Shown: in pieces, positions 1-9,126 of the stretch | Position numbering within the stretch: position 1 is the stretch's first letter | Layout of the letters: every line of letters starts with the position of its first letter | Origin: Stenotrophomonas chelatiphaga | Lineage (GTDB): Bacteria; Pseudomonadota; Gammaproteobacteria; Xanthomonadales; Xanthomonadaceae | Length of the DNA stretch: 64,000 nucleotides | Reading direction: 5' to 3' | Assembly (NCBI RefSeq): GCF_001431535.1 | Contig: NZ_LDJK01000012.1 | Location: forward strand, 62,001 to 126,000 | Translations under genes and position numbers: made by a program | Notes under the pieces: generated by a model | Database searches by the model: none | What the model was told of the DNA's origin: nothing | Seen by the model: the letters and a program-made list of their open reading frames with translations, nothing else

Positions 1-176
1 CGCGCAGAGCGTGTCGCTGGCGCCCCGGTCGGCCCCGTTGCGTGCGACAGCGGCCTGACAGTCTTCGCGCCTTTTGCTGCAAGGGCTGTGACCTCTTCCG
101 CAGTCCTGCACTGCATCCGCATCGGCGCGGTGGCAGCGCATGCCACGTTGAGCCGCCCTGCAGCAAGGAGCCTGAA
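1..176. other. Window edge, no complete gene
   Basis: No complete gene is visible. One plus-strand frame is open from base 2 to a TGA at 56-58 and could be the last 18 codons of an upstream gene, but this is too short to assign. The rest is leader to the porin gene, with a clear ribosome-binding AAGGAG at 165-170. Confidence 0.3.
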
Positions 177-1436
177 GTGAATCATTCTCTTGGCGGACGA
201 CGCGCGCTGGCCGGACTGTGCCTGGCCGGGGTGGCGGCAAGCGCAGCAGCGCAAGGTGTCACCGGTGACTGGGGCGGACGCCGCCCCGTGTGGCAGGACA
301 ACGGCATCGTGCTGGATCTCGGCTACACCGTGGAAGCAGCGCGCAACACCTCCGGCGGCCAGCGCCGCGCCAGTGCCCATGCCGGCCAACTGTCCGCAGG
401 CGGACGCTTCGACCTGGAGCAGTTGTGGGGATGGCGGGGCACACGGGGGCAGCTCTCGCTGAGCCTGCGCGACGGAGACAGCGTCACCGCCCGGGCCGGC
501 CTCGGCAGCCTGATGGCAAGCCAGGAAATCCATGGGCGTGGCCACATCCTGCGGCTGGGCAGCCTGTGGCTGGGGCGGCAGTCCGCCGATGGACGCTTCG
601 ATGCAAAGGCGGGCCGGCTCGCGGTCGGGGAGGACTTCAACATGCTCGACTGCGTTGCCATGAACCTGGCGCTGTGCGGCGGCCAGGTGGCGCTGCTCGG
701 GGGCGATTACTGGTTCAATTCGCCGCTCAGCCAATGGGGCGCGGTGGTCACCTACCGGCCGCTGCCAGCGGTCTACCTGCGTGCCGCCGCGTACCAGATC
801 AACCCCCGTTATGCCGATGCGCGTGGGGGTGGTCTGCGCCTGGCACCGGCCGGCACGGTCGGCACGCTCACACCGCTTGAACTGGGCTGGGAGCCCTCCT
901 TTGAAGGACGCAACGGACACTATGCGATCGGTGGCTGGTACAGCAGTGCGCCGCGGGCCGATGCCGTGCAGCCGCTACCGATCCACGCCGGCGGCAGCAC
1001 CGCCCTGCTGCGCACCGGCGCTTACGGCGGATGGGCCAGCGCGCAGCAGCAGCTGACCGGCGGCAGCGGAAGCAGCGACGCATCGGGCCTGCGGGCGCAG
1101 TTGGCCTTCGCACAGGGCGATCGCCGCACCGGCGACATCGACCAGATGGTCAGCCTGCAGCTGATCCAGACCGGGACGGTGCGCTCGCGGCCGGATGATC
1201 GTATCGGCTTCGGGCTTGCCAGTACCCGGGTCAATCCGCGCGCCGCTGCGTTCCAGCAGCGGCGTGACGGTGGCGCGCTGGCAGCAAGGGAGCATGTGGC
1301 GGAACTGTTCTACGGCTGGAAGCCCGCGCGCGGTCTGGACCTGCAGCCCGGTGTGCAGTACGTGCGCCATCCGGGTGGGCTGGCGTCGCGCAAGGATGCG
1401 GTAGTGCTGGGCATCAAGGCCGACGTGCGCTTCTGA
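177..1436 (+). CDS. oprB: OprB-family carbohydrate porin
   Basis: Predicted outer-membrane beta-barrel porin for sugar uptake, 419 residues. The GTG start at 177 is chosen because AAGGAG lies six bases upstream and the product then begins with a typical signal peptide (RRALAGLCLAGVAASAAA, cleavage before QG). The mature N-terminus has the GDWGGRR...GI pattern of OprB proteins, and the chain ends in aromatic Phe (VRF), as outer-membrane barrels usually do. An ATG further upstream keeps the frame open but adds Cys/His-rich residues with no signal-peptide character. It is convergent with the two-component genes that follow, six bases away. Family call is good; the substrate is not readable from the sequence. 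Confidence 0.8.
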   Translation: MNHSLGGRRALAGLCLAGVAASAAAQGVTGDWGGRRPVWQDNGIVLDLGYTVEAARNTSGGQRRASAHAGQLSAGGRFDLEQLWGWRGTRGQLSLSLRDGDSVTARAGLGSLMASQEIHGRGHILRLGSLWLGRQSADGRFDAKAGRLAVGEDFNMLDCVAMNLALCGGQVALLGGDYWFNSPLSQWGAVVTYRPLPAVYLRAAAYQINPRYADARGGGLRLAPAGTVGTLTPLELGWEPSFEGRNGHYAIGGWYSSAPRADAVQPLPIHAGGSTALLRTGAYGGWASAQQQLTGGSGSSDASGLRAQLAFAQGDRRTGDIDQMVSLQLIQTGTVRSRPDDRIGFGLASTRVNPRAAAFQQRRDGGALAAREHVAELFYGWKPARGLDLQPGVQYVRHPGGLASRKDAVVLGIKADVRF

Positions 1437-1442
1437 GTCGTC

Positions 1443-2096
1443 TCAGCGTTCGCCGGTTTCATCATCCAGGCTGATGATGCCGCGGCGCAGGGCCATGGTG
1501 ACCGCATGCGTGCGGTCACCGACGCCCAGCTTCTCCATGATGCGCTTCATGTGCGCTTTCACGGTCTGTTCGGAAATCAGCATCTGCTCGCCCACGCGTC
1601 GATTGGACATGCCCGCCGCCACGTGGACCAGCACTTCGGTTTCGCGCGGGGACAACCGGTCTTCCACCACATGCGCGGCGATGCTCGCTGCCAGTTGCGC
1701 CGGAATGGCGGCGCGACGCCCCCCGGCCACGCTGCGGATGGTGTCGATCAGCTCATGGCGCAGCATGTCCTTGAGCAGGTAGGCGCTGGCGCCGGCCTGC
1801 AAGGCGCGTACCGCGCGGACATCGCCGCGGTAGGTCGTGAGCACGATGATGCGCGCCTTGGGATCCTGCGCGCGGATGCGCACGATGGCTTCGACACCGT
1901 CGATGCCCGGCAACTGCAGGTCCATCAGCACCACGTCCGGATGCAGCCGCAGGTAGCAGTCCACCGCCTGTTCGCCGTCGGCTGCTTCGCCCACCAGATG
2001 CATGTCCGACTGGGTGGACAGCAGCGCGCCCAGGCCATCGCGCAACAGCGGATGGTCGTCCACGATCAACACGCCGATGGAATCGTTGGGGTTCAT
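1443..2096 (-). CDS. NarL/LuxR-type response regulator
   Basis: Cytoplasmic DNA-binding response regulator of 217 residues. The receiver domain (about 7-125) shows the acidic pair VDDHP near residue 13, phospho-acceptor D59 in the LMDLQLPG segment, and the conserved Lys in LLKDM. A LuxR-type helix-turn-helix follows (about 150-210; LSPRETEVLVHVAAG). The ATG at 2096 is preferred because it overlaps the stop of the upstream kinase gene in an ATGA, implying coupled translation; 12 more residues would be added by an earlier start inside the kinase gene. It is almost certainly the partner of that kinase. The target genes are unknown; the adjacent porin is a candidate by position only. Confidence 0.9.
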   Translation of the reverse strand: MNPNDSIGVLIVDDHPLLRDGLGALLSTQSDMHLVGEAADGEQAVDCYLRLHPDVVLMDLQLPGIDGVEAIVRIRAQDPKARIIVLTTYRGDVRAVRALQAGASAYLLKDMLRHELIDTIRSVAGGRRAAIPAQLAASIAAHVVEDRLSPRETEVLVHVAAGMSNRRVGEQMLISEQTVKAHMKRIMEKLGVGDRTHAVTMALRRGIISLDDETGER

Positions 2097-5000
2097 CCCG
2101 AGGGTTTCCTGTTGGGCCACCAGCGCCGCCATGGCGACGGACGCTGCCGGTAGATGCGATGGGCGGGCACCGACAACGCCACTTCGGTGCCCAGCCCGGG
2201 ACGCGACCAGACGCGGAGTTCTCCACCCAGCCGGCGTGCGCGCTCGCGCATGCCCTGCATGCCCCAGTGGCCGTCGGCGGCGCCGTGGGTGTCGGTCATG
2301 CCGCGACCGTCATCGCGCACGTGCAGCAGCAGGCAACTGCGCCCGTAGGCCAGTTCCACTTCGATCGCTCCTGCCTGGGCATGGTGCAGGGCATTGCGGA
2401 TCGCTTCGCGACCGATCAGGAAGACTTCTTCAGCCGCGTGCGCCTGCAGCGGCGGTGCCGCCCCTTCGATGGTCAGCCGTAGCGGGTTGACACCCTCGCC
2501 GGCGAACTCTTCATGCACATGCGCCAACGCAGTCACCAGATCCTGGCCGGCAGCCGGGCCATCGCGCAGCGCCGCAACGCGTTCGCGTCCTTCGGCGAGG
2601 TTCTGTTCGGCCAGTTGCATGGCCGCCTCCAGGCTGCTGCGCACGGCAGGCGAGGCGTGGGCAGACTGGCTGATGGCATGCAGGCGCAGGATCAGCCCCT
2701 GGCTGCCCTGCAACAGGGTGTCGTGCAGGTCACGGGCGATCCGCTCGCGCTCGCCGTGGCGTTCCTGCAGCCGGGCCCGCACCAGCGCAGCCAGCTGCCC
2801 GCTGCGGATGCGGACGGCCATCACCAGCAGGGCCAGTACTGCCAGCACGCACAGCAGCTTGAACCACAGCGTCTGCATGAAAGTCGGGGCGATCTGGAAC
2901 GTGCGCGCCACCGGGGTGCTGCTCCAGACCCCGTCTTCGTTGGCGGCCATCACCTCGAAGCGGTAGGTTCCGGGCATGAGGTTGGTGTAATGCGCGCGGG
3001 TCTGGCTGCCGGCATCCTGCCAGCTGCTGTCCACGCCGGACAGCTGGTAGCGGTAGCGGGTGCGCTCGGGCCGCGCCAGGGACAGCGCCACGTAGTCGAT
3101 CTGTACCTGGTCGGTGCCGGCGGGAAGTCGCAGTCCGTCGCGCAGCGGCAGGTGCTGCCCGTCGAACGACACCTCGCCGACGCGCACGTCCGGTGCACGT
3201 TCGTTGCGATGCGGCAGGGTGGTGTCCAGCCACGCCAGGCCCTGGTTGGTCGCCAGCCACAACAATCCATCCTCGGCCAGCATCGCCGTGGCGGTGGGGC
3301 TGCTCTGCAGGGCGATGCCCGGCATGCCATCGGCATCATCGAACAGGCGCGGGGAGAGCGCGCGTGCGCTGCCCGCCGCCACCCGCAGTGCATCGGCATC
3401 GGTGCGCAACAGGCCGCGGCTGCCGTTCAACCAGCGCGTACCCGATGCTTCGCCGGCGATGCCGGTGATGCCTTCCAGCACGCCGGGGATATCGGCCTGC
3501 AGCACATGGAAGCGGGCGCCTTCCAGCACGGCAAGGCCGGACTCCCCGGCGACCAGCAGTTCCTCCCCATGCGCGTGCACCGCGGTGACCGGACCGACAT
3601 TCAGTCCCTGCGCCGGACCGTAAGCCCGTACCGATCGGCCATCGACCACGTGCAGCGTGCCATCGTCATGCCCGACCAGCACGCGCCCGCGTCCATCCAC
3701 GCTGACCAGGCTGCAACTGCGTGCGGGCAGGCGATGATCATTGCGCCATCGACCGTCCTTGAAGTGCAGCGTGTAGGGGCCGGCGCACGCCCACGCTTCG
3801 CCGCGTGGAGCGAAGAACACCGAATTGAAGGACTGCCCGGCGGTCCAGCTCGGCGCGGCGAACGCCACCGTCCGGCCAGCGCTGCGCCGGTACAGCCTGT
3901 CATCGTGGAACAGCCACACCGGGACCGCCGACTGCAGGCTGGCGCGCTGCATCGCCGCCGCGCCGGCGTGGACCAGGCTGCGCTGCAGGTCGAACATCCG
4001 CAGGTCGTCATCGTAGCCCTGCACCTGCCCCCCCGCGGTGCGGTACAGCGTCCGGTAGGGACCCGACGGACCGACATCCTGCAGCGCATGCACGCTGCGC
4101 GCACGGAACCGGTTCAGGCCCAGGTTGGTGCCGACCCAGATGTTGCCTTCGCGGTCTTCCAGCAGCGGCGAGGCCGAGGTCGACGTCAGGCCCTGCGCCA
4201 CGTCGAAGTTTTCCAGCCGCGTGGGCTGGGTGCCGTCGAAACCGAGCCGGAACACGCCGCCACTGCCGATGCGGGTTCCCCACAGGCTGCCATCACGCGC
4301 GAACAGCACGCGATCGGCGCGCAGGTCGGGCAGGCGCAGCGATTCGCGTTGCGCGGGCGACAGCAGGGTGCCATCGCGTGCCACCGGCAGGATGCCGCGT
4401 CGCCGGTCGGCGAGCCACAGGCTTCCATCGGCGCGTTCGGCCAGCACCGACTGCGGCGATACGTCCACGCCGGTGGCTTCGATCCGGCCGGCGCCACGCG
4501 GCAGTCGCCACAGCGCGCTGCCCGCCAGCAGCCACAGCGTTCCCTGGTGGTCGCGCTGCAGCCAGTGCGCGGGCTCGGCAGGTACCTGCATCGCCGGCGT
4601 GGGCGGCTGCCAGTGTTGGCCGTCGTACCAGCGCAGACCGCCCTTGAGCGCCGCCCATAACCGTCCGCTGCCATCGCGCGTGATGCGCGGCACCGGACCG
4701 TTCGGCACATCACGTCCACTGAGGAAACTGCGCAGTCCGCGCGGTTGCAGATGGCTGATGCCGGCCTGGAAATAGCCGATCCACAGGCTGTCATCCGGGT
4801 CGAGCAGCAACGACACCATGTTGGTGGACGGGAAGCGGCTGTCCTGCGGTGCCGCGTCACGCTCGAAACGGTGGCCATCGAACCGGTACAGGCCGGATCC
4901 GGTTGCCAGCAGCAGCGTGCCCTGGCGGTCCTGCGCGATGTCCCAGATATCACCCGGCGCACCCTGCCCGACGCGCCATGCGCTGTGCTGGAAGCCGGGC

Positions 5001-5125
5001 AGCCCGGACTGGGCATGCATCGGTGTCGATGCCTGGGCCGTCATCTGCGATCCCACGCACAGCAGCACGACCTGCAACAGGCAGGCGCACGCGTGGCGCA
5101 GCAGCGGTGGGGGATCAAGCGGCAT
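2093..5125 (-). CDS. Propeller-type sensor histidine kinase
   Basis: Membrane sensor kinase, 1010 residues. A signal-like N-terminus is followed by a large periplasmic region of repeated 'LWIG/LWLA'-type blades (about 50-620), matching two-component regulator propeller repeats, then a Y_Y_Y domain (about 680-745) and one transmembrane helix (about 750-770). The cytoplasmic part is a HisKA_3 dimerization domain with the phospho-accepting His near 801 in ARDLHDTLLQ, and a HATPase with N-box around 911 and DDGRG near 938. This is the architecture of kinases that sense periplasmic oligosaccharides or similar ligands in other bacteria; the ligand here is unknown. It is co-transcribed with the downstream response regulator through an ATGA overlap. 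Confidence 0.88.
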   Translation of the reverse strand: MPLDPPPLLRHACACLLQVVLLCVGSQMTAQASTPMHAQSGLPGFQHSAWRVGQGAPGDIWDIAQDRQGTLLLATGSGLYRFDGHRFERDAAPQDSRFPSTNMVSLLLDPDDSLWIGYFQAGISHLQPRGLRSFLSGRDVPNGPVPRITRDGSGRLWAALKGGLRWYDGQHWQPPTPAMQVPAEPAHWLQRDHQGTLWLLAGSALWRLPRGAGRIEATGVDVSPQSVLAERADGSLWLADRRRGILPVARDGTLLSPAQRESLRLPDLRADRVLFARDGSLWGTRIGSGGVFRLGFDGTQPTRLENFDVAQGLTSTSASPLLEDREGNIWVGTNLGLNRFRARSVHALQDVGPSGPYRTLYRTAGGQVQGYDDDLRMFDLQRSLVHAGAAAMQRASLQSAVPVWLFHDDRLYRRSAGRTVAFAAPSWTAGQSFNSVFFAPRGEAWACAGPYTLHFKDGRWRNDHRLPARSCSLVSVDGRGRVLVGHDDGTLHVVDGRSVRAYGPAQGLNVGPVTAVHAHGEELLVAGESGLAVLEGARFHVLQADIPGVLEGITGIAGEASGTRWLNGSRGLLRTDADALRVAAGSARALSPRLFDDADGMPGIALQSSPTATAMLAEDGLLWLATNQGLAWLDTTLPHRNERAPDVRVGEVSFDGQHLPLRDGLRLPAGTDQVQIDYVALSLARPERTRYRYQLSGVDSSWQDAGSQTRAHYTNLMPGTYRFEVMAANEDGVWSSTPVARTFQIAPTFMQTLWFKLLCVLAVLALLVMAVRIRSGQLAALVRARLQERHGERERIARDLHDTLLQGSQGLILRLHAISQSAHASPAVRSSLEAAMQLAEQNLAEGRERVAALRDGPAAGQDLVTALAHVHEEFAGEGVNPLRLTIEGAAPPLQAHAAEEVFLIGREAIRNALHHAQAGAIEVELAYGRSCLLLHVRDDGRGMTDTHGAADGHWGMQGMRERARRLGGELRVWSRPGLGTEVALSVPAHRIYRQRPSPWRRWWPNRKPSG

Positions 5126-5229
5126 GCTGCATTCTCGCAGGCCAGGGGCACGGCCGGCCTACCCGATCGGGGCAGGCGGGCCAGCGCGGGATCAGGTAAC
5201 CATGGGCAGCCTGTCCACGGGAGGGGGGA

Positions 5230-5571
5230 ATGCAGCGTCTGTTCGTGATGTTTCCAGATCGTGCCCCGGGCATCGGCCTGCTGTGGATACGGCTGTGCCT
5301 GGCCGCTGCGATGTGCTGGCCGTGGCCGGTGGCCGCGTGGCAGCAATGGGTCGCCGCCTCGGCAGCGTTGCTGCTGGCGCTCGGCGGGCTGACCCCGTTG
5401 GCGGTGCTGCTGGCCACGCTGGTGTTGTGGCGCGGGGGCGGCAGCATGCCGCTGGTGCTGCTGCCTGGCTGCCTGTTGCTGCTCGGCCCGGGCGCGTATT
5501 CGCTGGACGCCTGCCTGTTCGGTCGGCGCGTGCTGGTGGCGGCCCGGGGGGCCGCTCCCCCGAAAGAGTGA
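5230..5571 (+). CDS. Small hydrophobic membrane protein, DoxX-like
   Basis: Inner-membrane protein of 113 residues with about four hydrophobic segments (near 17-38, 40-52, 55-66, 74-92) and a short basic tail. The ATG has a purine-rich GAGGGGGG directly upstream. Length and helix spacing resemble short DoxX/DoxD-like proteins, but no diagnostic motif is visible, so the family is a guess. It lies 104 bases from the divergent sensor kinase gene and before a small AraC-type regulator. Function unknown. Confidence 0.55.
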   Translation: MQRLFVMFPDRAPGIGLLWIRLCLAAAMCWPWPVAAWQQWVAASAALLLALGGLTPLAVLLATLVLWRGGGSMPLVLLPGCLLLLGPGAYSLDACLFGRRVLVAARGAAPPKE

Positions 5572-5651
5572 GGCTGCTGCCCACCCCGTCGGGGGTAGGG
5601 CGCCGTGGCGTCTGCCGCCACGCTATGCACTCCCCCCCACGAGTGCCGCCG

Positions 5652-6041
5652 ATGGCCATCGACACACCGTGCGCCGGCGCGCCTTCGGGGTTGCCTGGCC
5701 TCACTGCGGCGCAGGCGGCAGCGGTCCGCCGCGCGCAGGCATTCATGGAACAGAACCTCGGCCAGTCGATCGACGTCGTGCAGATCGCCGCCGCTGCCTG
5801 TGTCAGCCGCTTCCACCTGGCGCGGCTGTTCCGCAGCGCCACCGGGCTCAGCCCGACTGCCTGGCTGCGCCGACGTCGCATCGACCAGGCCCGCCATTGG
5901 TTGCGTGAAGGGTCACAGCCGGTCGGCCGCATCGCCAGCGAACTGGCGTTCTTTGACCAGAGCCACTTCACCCGTACGTTCCGCGCCGCCACCGGCTGCA
6001 GTCCGCGCTGCTACGCCTCGCACGCAGCAACCCCTCACTGA
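5652..6041 (+). CDS. Single-domain AraC-type regulator
   Basis: Transcription regulator of 129 residues that is almost only the AraC DNA-binding domain: two helix-turn-helix segments, the first around VVQIAAAACVSRFHLARLF and the second around PVGRIASELAFFDQSHFTR, the latter a hallmark AraC pattern. No ligand-binding domain precedes it, as in MarA/SoxS-sized regulators. Two starts are possible (ATG 5625 or 5652); neither has a strong Shine-Dalgarno, and 5652 has a weak GAG eight bases before it. A short hairpin (GTGGCG/CGCCAC, 5604-5620) precedes the gene. It sits 27 bases before the six-gene unit that follows, so it is a likely regulator of it. Confidence 0.8.
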   Translation: MAIDTPCAGAPSGLPGLTAAQAAAVRRAQAFMEQNLGQSIDVVQIAAAACVSRFHLARLFRSATGLSPTAWLRRRRIDQARHWLREGSQPVGRIASELAFFDQSHFTRTFRAATGCSPRCYASHAATPH

Positions 6042-6068
6042 ATTTCCCCTCGCACTGGAGCCACCTGC

Positions 6069-6725
6069 ATGAACAAGGCCACCGCCGTCCCCGGCAATGC
6101 GCTGCTTTCCCCGACCGACCACGCCCTGGTGCTGATCGACCATCAGTCGCAGATGGCGTTCGCCACCCACACCATCGACATCTCCGCGCTGCGCAACAAC
6201 GTCGCGCTGATCAGCAAGGGCGCGAAGGGTTTCAAGGTGCCGGTCGTGCTGACCACCGTGGCCGAAAAGTCGTTCTCCGGTCCGCTGTTCCCGGAACTGC
6301 CGGCGATCTTCCCGGGCCAGCCGGTGTTCGACCGCACCTCGATGAATGCCTGGGAAGACCAGGGCGTTATCGATGAGATCAACCGCATCGGCAAGCAGCG
6401 CCTGGTCATCGCCGGCCTGTGGACCAGTGTCTGCATCGTCGGACCGACTCTGTCGGCGATCGAGCAGGGCTTCGAGATCCATGTCATCACCGATGCCTGC
6501 GGCGACGTGAGCGACGAAGCACACGAGCGCGCCATCACCCGCATGGTGCAGGCCGGTGCAGTGCCGATCACCAGCGTGCAGTACCTGCTGGAGCTGCAGC
6601 GCGACTGGGCACGCGGCGAAACCTACGACCTCACCACCGGTATCGCGCGCGAACACGCCGGTGGCTACGGCGTGGGCATCCAGTACGCCAAGACCATGTT
6701 CGGCGCACAGGAAGGCGGTCACTGA
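6069..6725 (+). CDS. Isochorismatase-family cysteine hydrolase (YcaC-like)
   Basis: Cytosolic hydrolase of 218 residues. It has the family's catalytic Asp (D24 in LIDHQ) and nucleophile Cys (C122 in GLWTSVCIVGPT), with the usual bulky-residue/cis-peptide region before the Cys. YcaC-like members act on amide or C-N bonds of poorly defined substrates. GGAG precedes the ATG at a good distance. It is the first gene of a tight run (the next gene starts two bases after its stop) with DoxX, amidohydrolase, porin, exporter and alpha/beta hydrolase genes, so it probably takes part in the same catabolic or detoxifying route. Confidence 0.87.
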   Translation: MNKATAVPGNALLSPTDHALVLIDHQSQMAFATHTIDISALRNNVALISKGAKGFKVPVVLTTVAEKSFSGPLFPELPAIFPGQPVFDRTSMNAWEDQGVIDEINRIGKQRLVIAGLWTSVCIVGPTLSAIEQGFEIHVITDACGDVSDEAHERAITRMVQAGAVPITSVQYLLELQRDWARGETYDLTTGIAREHAGGYGVGIQYAKTMFGAQEGGH

Positions 6726-6727
6726 GC

Positions 6728-7156
6728 ATGGGCAGCAGCCATGCCCTGGACGTGGCGCTGCTGATGCTGCGCATGGCAGCGGGAGGATTCCTGCTGCCGC
6801 ACGCGCTGGGCAAGTTGTTCGGCTGGTTTAACGGCCCGGGCCTGGCCGGCTTTGCCGGCGAACTGCGTGGTTTCGGCCTGCCTGCCACCGCGCCGTTGCC
6901 GCTGCTGCTGGCCGCGGTGCAGGTAGTGGCCGGTCTGTCGGTGCTGCTCGGCTGGCAGACCCGGCTGGCTGCGCTGGCCGGCGCGGCGTTCATCGCGTTC
7001 ACCGCCGTGCTGGCGCTGCCGCGCGGCTGGTTCTGGATGCGCGGCGGCGTGGAGTACCCGCTGATGTGGACGCTGCTGTTGCTGTCGGTCGCGCTGGCAG
7101 GCGCCGGCATGTTCTCGCTTGATTCTTTCCTTGCTTCCCCTGGAGTGCCGTCATGA
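6728..7156 (+). CDS. DoxX family membrane protein
   Basis: Inner-membrane protein of 142 residues with four predicted helices. The N-terminal LLMLRMAAGGFLLPHALGKL and the following GF...GLP region match DoxX-family proteins, often found beside redox or aromatic-compound genes. The start lies two bases after the previous stop, and the TGA overlaps the next gene's ATG (ATGA), so it is translated as part of the operon. The role is uncertain; family members are linked to redox or thiol homeostasis. Confidence 0.82.
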   Translation: MGSSHALDVALLMLRMAAGGFLLPHALGKLFGWFNGPGLAGFAGELRGFGLPATAPLPLLLAAVQVVAGLSVLLGWQTRLAALAGAAFIAFTAVLALPRGWFWMRGGVEYPLMWTLLLLSVALAGAGMFSLDSFLASPGVPS

Positions 7157-9126
7157 GTACCGATCCTTCCCAGCCCGGCCGTCGCGAGGTGCTGCTGGGG
7201 GCGGGCGCGGCACTCGCGCTGGGCCTGGCCGGCCGCGGCCTGGCGGCGGCTCCCTCCCCCTCATCGCAGGAGCGTCGCATGAGCACGCTGGTCATCCGCA
7301 ATGCCCGCATCACCACCCTCGACACCGCACAACCGCATGCACAGGCGCTGGCCGTGCAGGACGGGCGCATCGTCGCCGTCGGCAGCGATGACGAGATCAT
7401 GCGCGGCTGGGCGGCCGAGGCGACCATCATCGATGCGCAGGGCCGCCGGCTGGTGCCCGGGCTCAATGACAGCCATACCCACCTGATCCGCGGTGGACTC
7501 AACTACAACCTGGAACTGCGCTGGGATGGCCTGCGCTCGCTGGCCGATGCGCTGGCCATGCTGAAGGTGCAGGTCGATCGCACGCCCGCACCGCAATGGG
7601 TGCGCGTGGTCGGTGGCTTCACTGCCGCCCAGTTCAACGAAAATCGCCTGCCGACGCTTGAGGAAATCAACACCATCGCGCCGGATACGCCGGTGTTCCT
7701 GCTGCACCTGTACGACCGCGCGCTGCTCAACCGCGCTGCGCTGCGTGCATGCGGCTATGACAAGAACACACCGGATCCGCCCGGTGGGCAGATCGTGCGC
7801 GACAAGCTGGGCAACCCCACCGGCCTGCTGCTGGCCAAGCCGAACGCGGTGATCCTGTACGCCACGTTGGCCAAAGGACCCAAGCTGCCGATCGAATACC
7901 AGGCCAATTCCACGCGTCACTTCATGCGTGAGTTGAACCGGCTGGGGATCACCTCGGTGATCGATGCCGGCGGCGGCTTCCAGAACTATCCCGAGGACTA
8001 CCAGGTCATCGAGCAGCTGCACCGCGATGACCAGCTCAGCGTGCGCATCGCCTACAACCTGTTCACCCAGAACAAGGGCGGCGAAGTCGATGACTTCCAG
8101 CGCTGGAGCGACATCCTGCAGCCGCGCCAGGGCGACGACCTGCTGCGCCACAATGGCGCGGGCGAGATGCTGGTGTTCTCCGCCGCGGACTTCGAACTGT
8201 TCAACGAACCGCGCCCGGAATTGCCGCCCGGACTGGAGCCGGAACTGCATGACGTGGTGCGGTTGCTGGTTGAAAAGCGCTGGCCCTTCCGCATCCATGC
8301 GACCTACGACGAAAGCATCTCGCGCATCCTGGATGTCTACGAACAGGTCAACCGCGAGGTACCGTTCGATGGCCTGCACTGGTTCATCGACCACGCCGAG
8401 ACCATCACCCCGCGCAACATCGAGCGCATCCGCGCGATGGGCGGTGGGCTGGCGATCCAGCACCGCATGGCCTACCAGGGCGAAGCCTTCGTGGAACGCT
8501 ACGGCGTGCAGGCAGCACGGCATACGCCGCCGGTGAAGCGGATGCTGGCCGAAGGCGTTCCGGTAGGCGCCGGTACCGATGCCACGCGCGTGGCCAGTTA
8601 CAACCCGTGGGTCGCACTGTCGTGGCTGGTCACCGGCCGCACCGTGGGCGGCCTGGCGCTGTATGGCGATGAAAACCTGCTGGAACGCGAACAGGCGCTG
8701 CGCCTGTGGACCCAGGGCAGCGCATGGTTCTCTGGCGATGAAGACCACAAGGGCATACTGAAGGCAGGCCAGCTGGCCGATTTCATCGTGCTGTCGGCCG
8801 ACTTCTTCCGCGTGGACGACGACCAGATCGCCGACATCACCAGCGTGCTGACCGTGCTGGGCGGTCGCATCGTGCACGCCGCCGCCGACTACGATGGGCT
8901 GGCACCGGCACTGCCGCCGGCGATGCCGGACTGGTCTCCGGTCAACCGCTTCGGCGGCTACCACGTCGGCGGCACGGCCACCGGCCTGGCGATGGCGCAC
9001 CACCATCACCATGGCGCGCCCTGTTCCACCCACGGTGCACACGGCCATGCGGCCCAGCATGCGGCACCGACCGGTGACCTGCAGGCGTTCTGGGGTGCCA
9101 TGGGCTGCTCGTGCTTCGCGTTCTGA
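7153..9126 (+). CDS. Tat-type amidohydrolase (YtcJ-like) with His-rich tail
   Basis: Metal-dependent amidohydrolase of 657 residues. The N-terminus (GRREVLLGAGAALALGLAG) resembles a twin-arginine signal, suggesting periplasmic location. The amidohydrolase_3 fold begins near residue 45, with the metal-binding HxH at H108/H110 (NDSHTH) and later FIDHAE and GTDA segments expected for metal ligands. The C-terminal 40 residues are unusual: five consecutive His near 617, more spaced His, and Cys residues (CSCF) at the very end, which look metal-binding. Start overlaps the DoxX stop (ATGA). A second ATG at 7279 would give a cytosolic form. Substrate unknown; relatives cleave amide, imide or formamide bonds. 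Confidence 0.85.
   Translation: MSTDPSQPGRREVLLGAGAALALGLAGRGLAAAPSPSSQERRMSTLVIRNARITTLDTAQPHAQALAVQDGRIVAVGSDDEIMRGWAAEATIIDAQGRRLVPGLNDSHTHLIRGGLNYNLELRWDGLRSLADALAMLKVQVDRTPAPQWVRVVGGFTAAQFNENRLPTLEEINTIAPDTPVFLLHLYDRALLNRAALRACGYDKNTPDPPGGQIVRDKLGNPTGLLLAKPNAVILYATLAKGPKLPIEYQANSTRHFMRELNRLGITSVIDAGGGFQNYPEDYQVIEQLHRDDQLSVRIAYNLFTQNKGGEVDDFQRWSDILQPRQGDDLLRHNGAGEMLVFSAADFELFNEPRPELPPGLEPELHDVVRLLVEKRWPFRIHATYDESISRILDVYEQVNREVPFDGLHWFIDHAETITPRNIERIRAMGGGLAIQHRMAYQGEAFVERYGVQAARHTPPVKRMLAEGVPVGAGTDATRVASYNPWVALSWLVTGRTVGGLALYGDENLLEREQALRLWTQGSAWFSGDEDHKGILKAGQLADFIVLSADFFRVDDDQIADITSVLTVLGGRIVHAAADYDGLAPALPPAMPDWSPVNRFGGYHVGGTATGLAMAHHHHHGAPCSTHGAHGHAAQHAAPTGDLQAFWGAMGCSCFAF

Noticed and set aside
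42..176. Longer start for the porin gene at 42
   Set aside because: The added residues are Cys/His-rich, precede the signal peptide and have no ribosome-binding site, whereas GTG 177 has AAGGAG at the right distance.
8989..9020. Five-His run considered as vector or tag contamination
   Set aside because: It is within a continuous native frame that continues with Cys/His-rich residues, and flanking DNA has the same composition.
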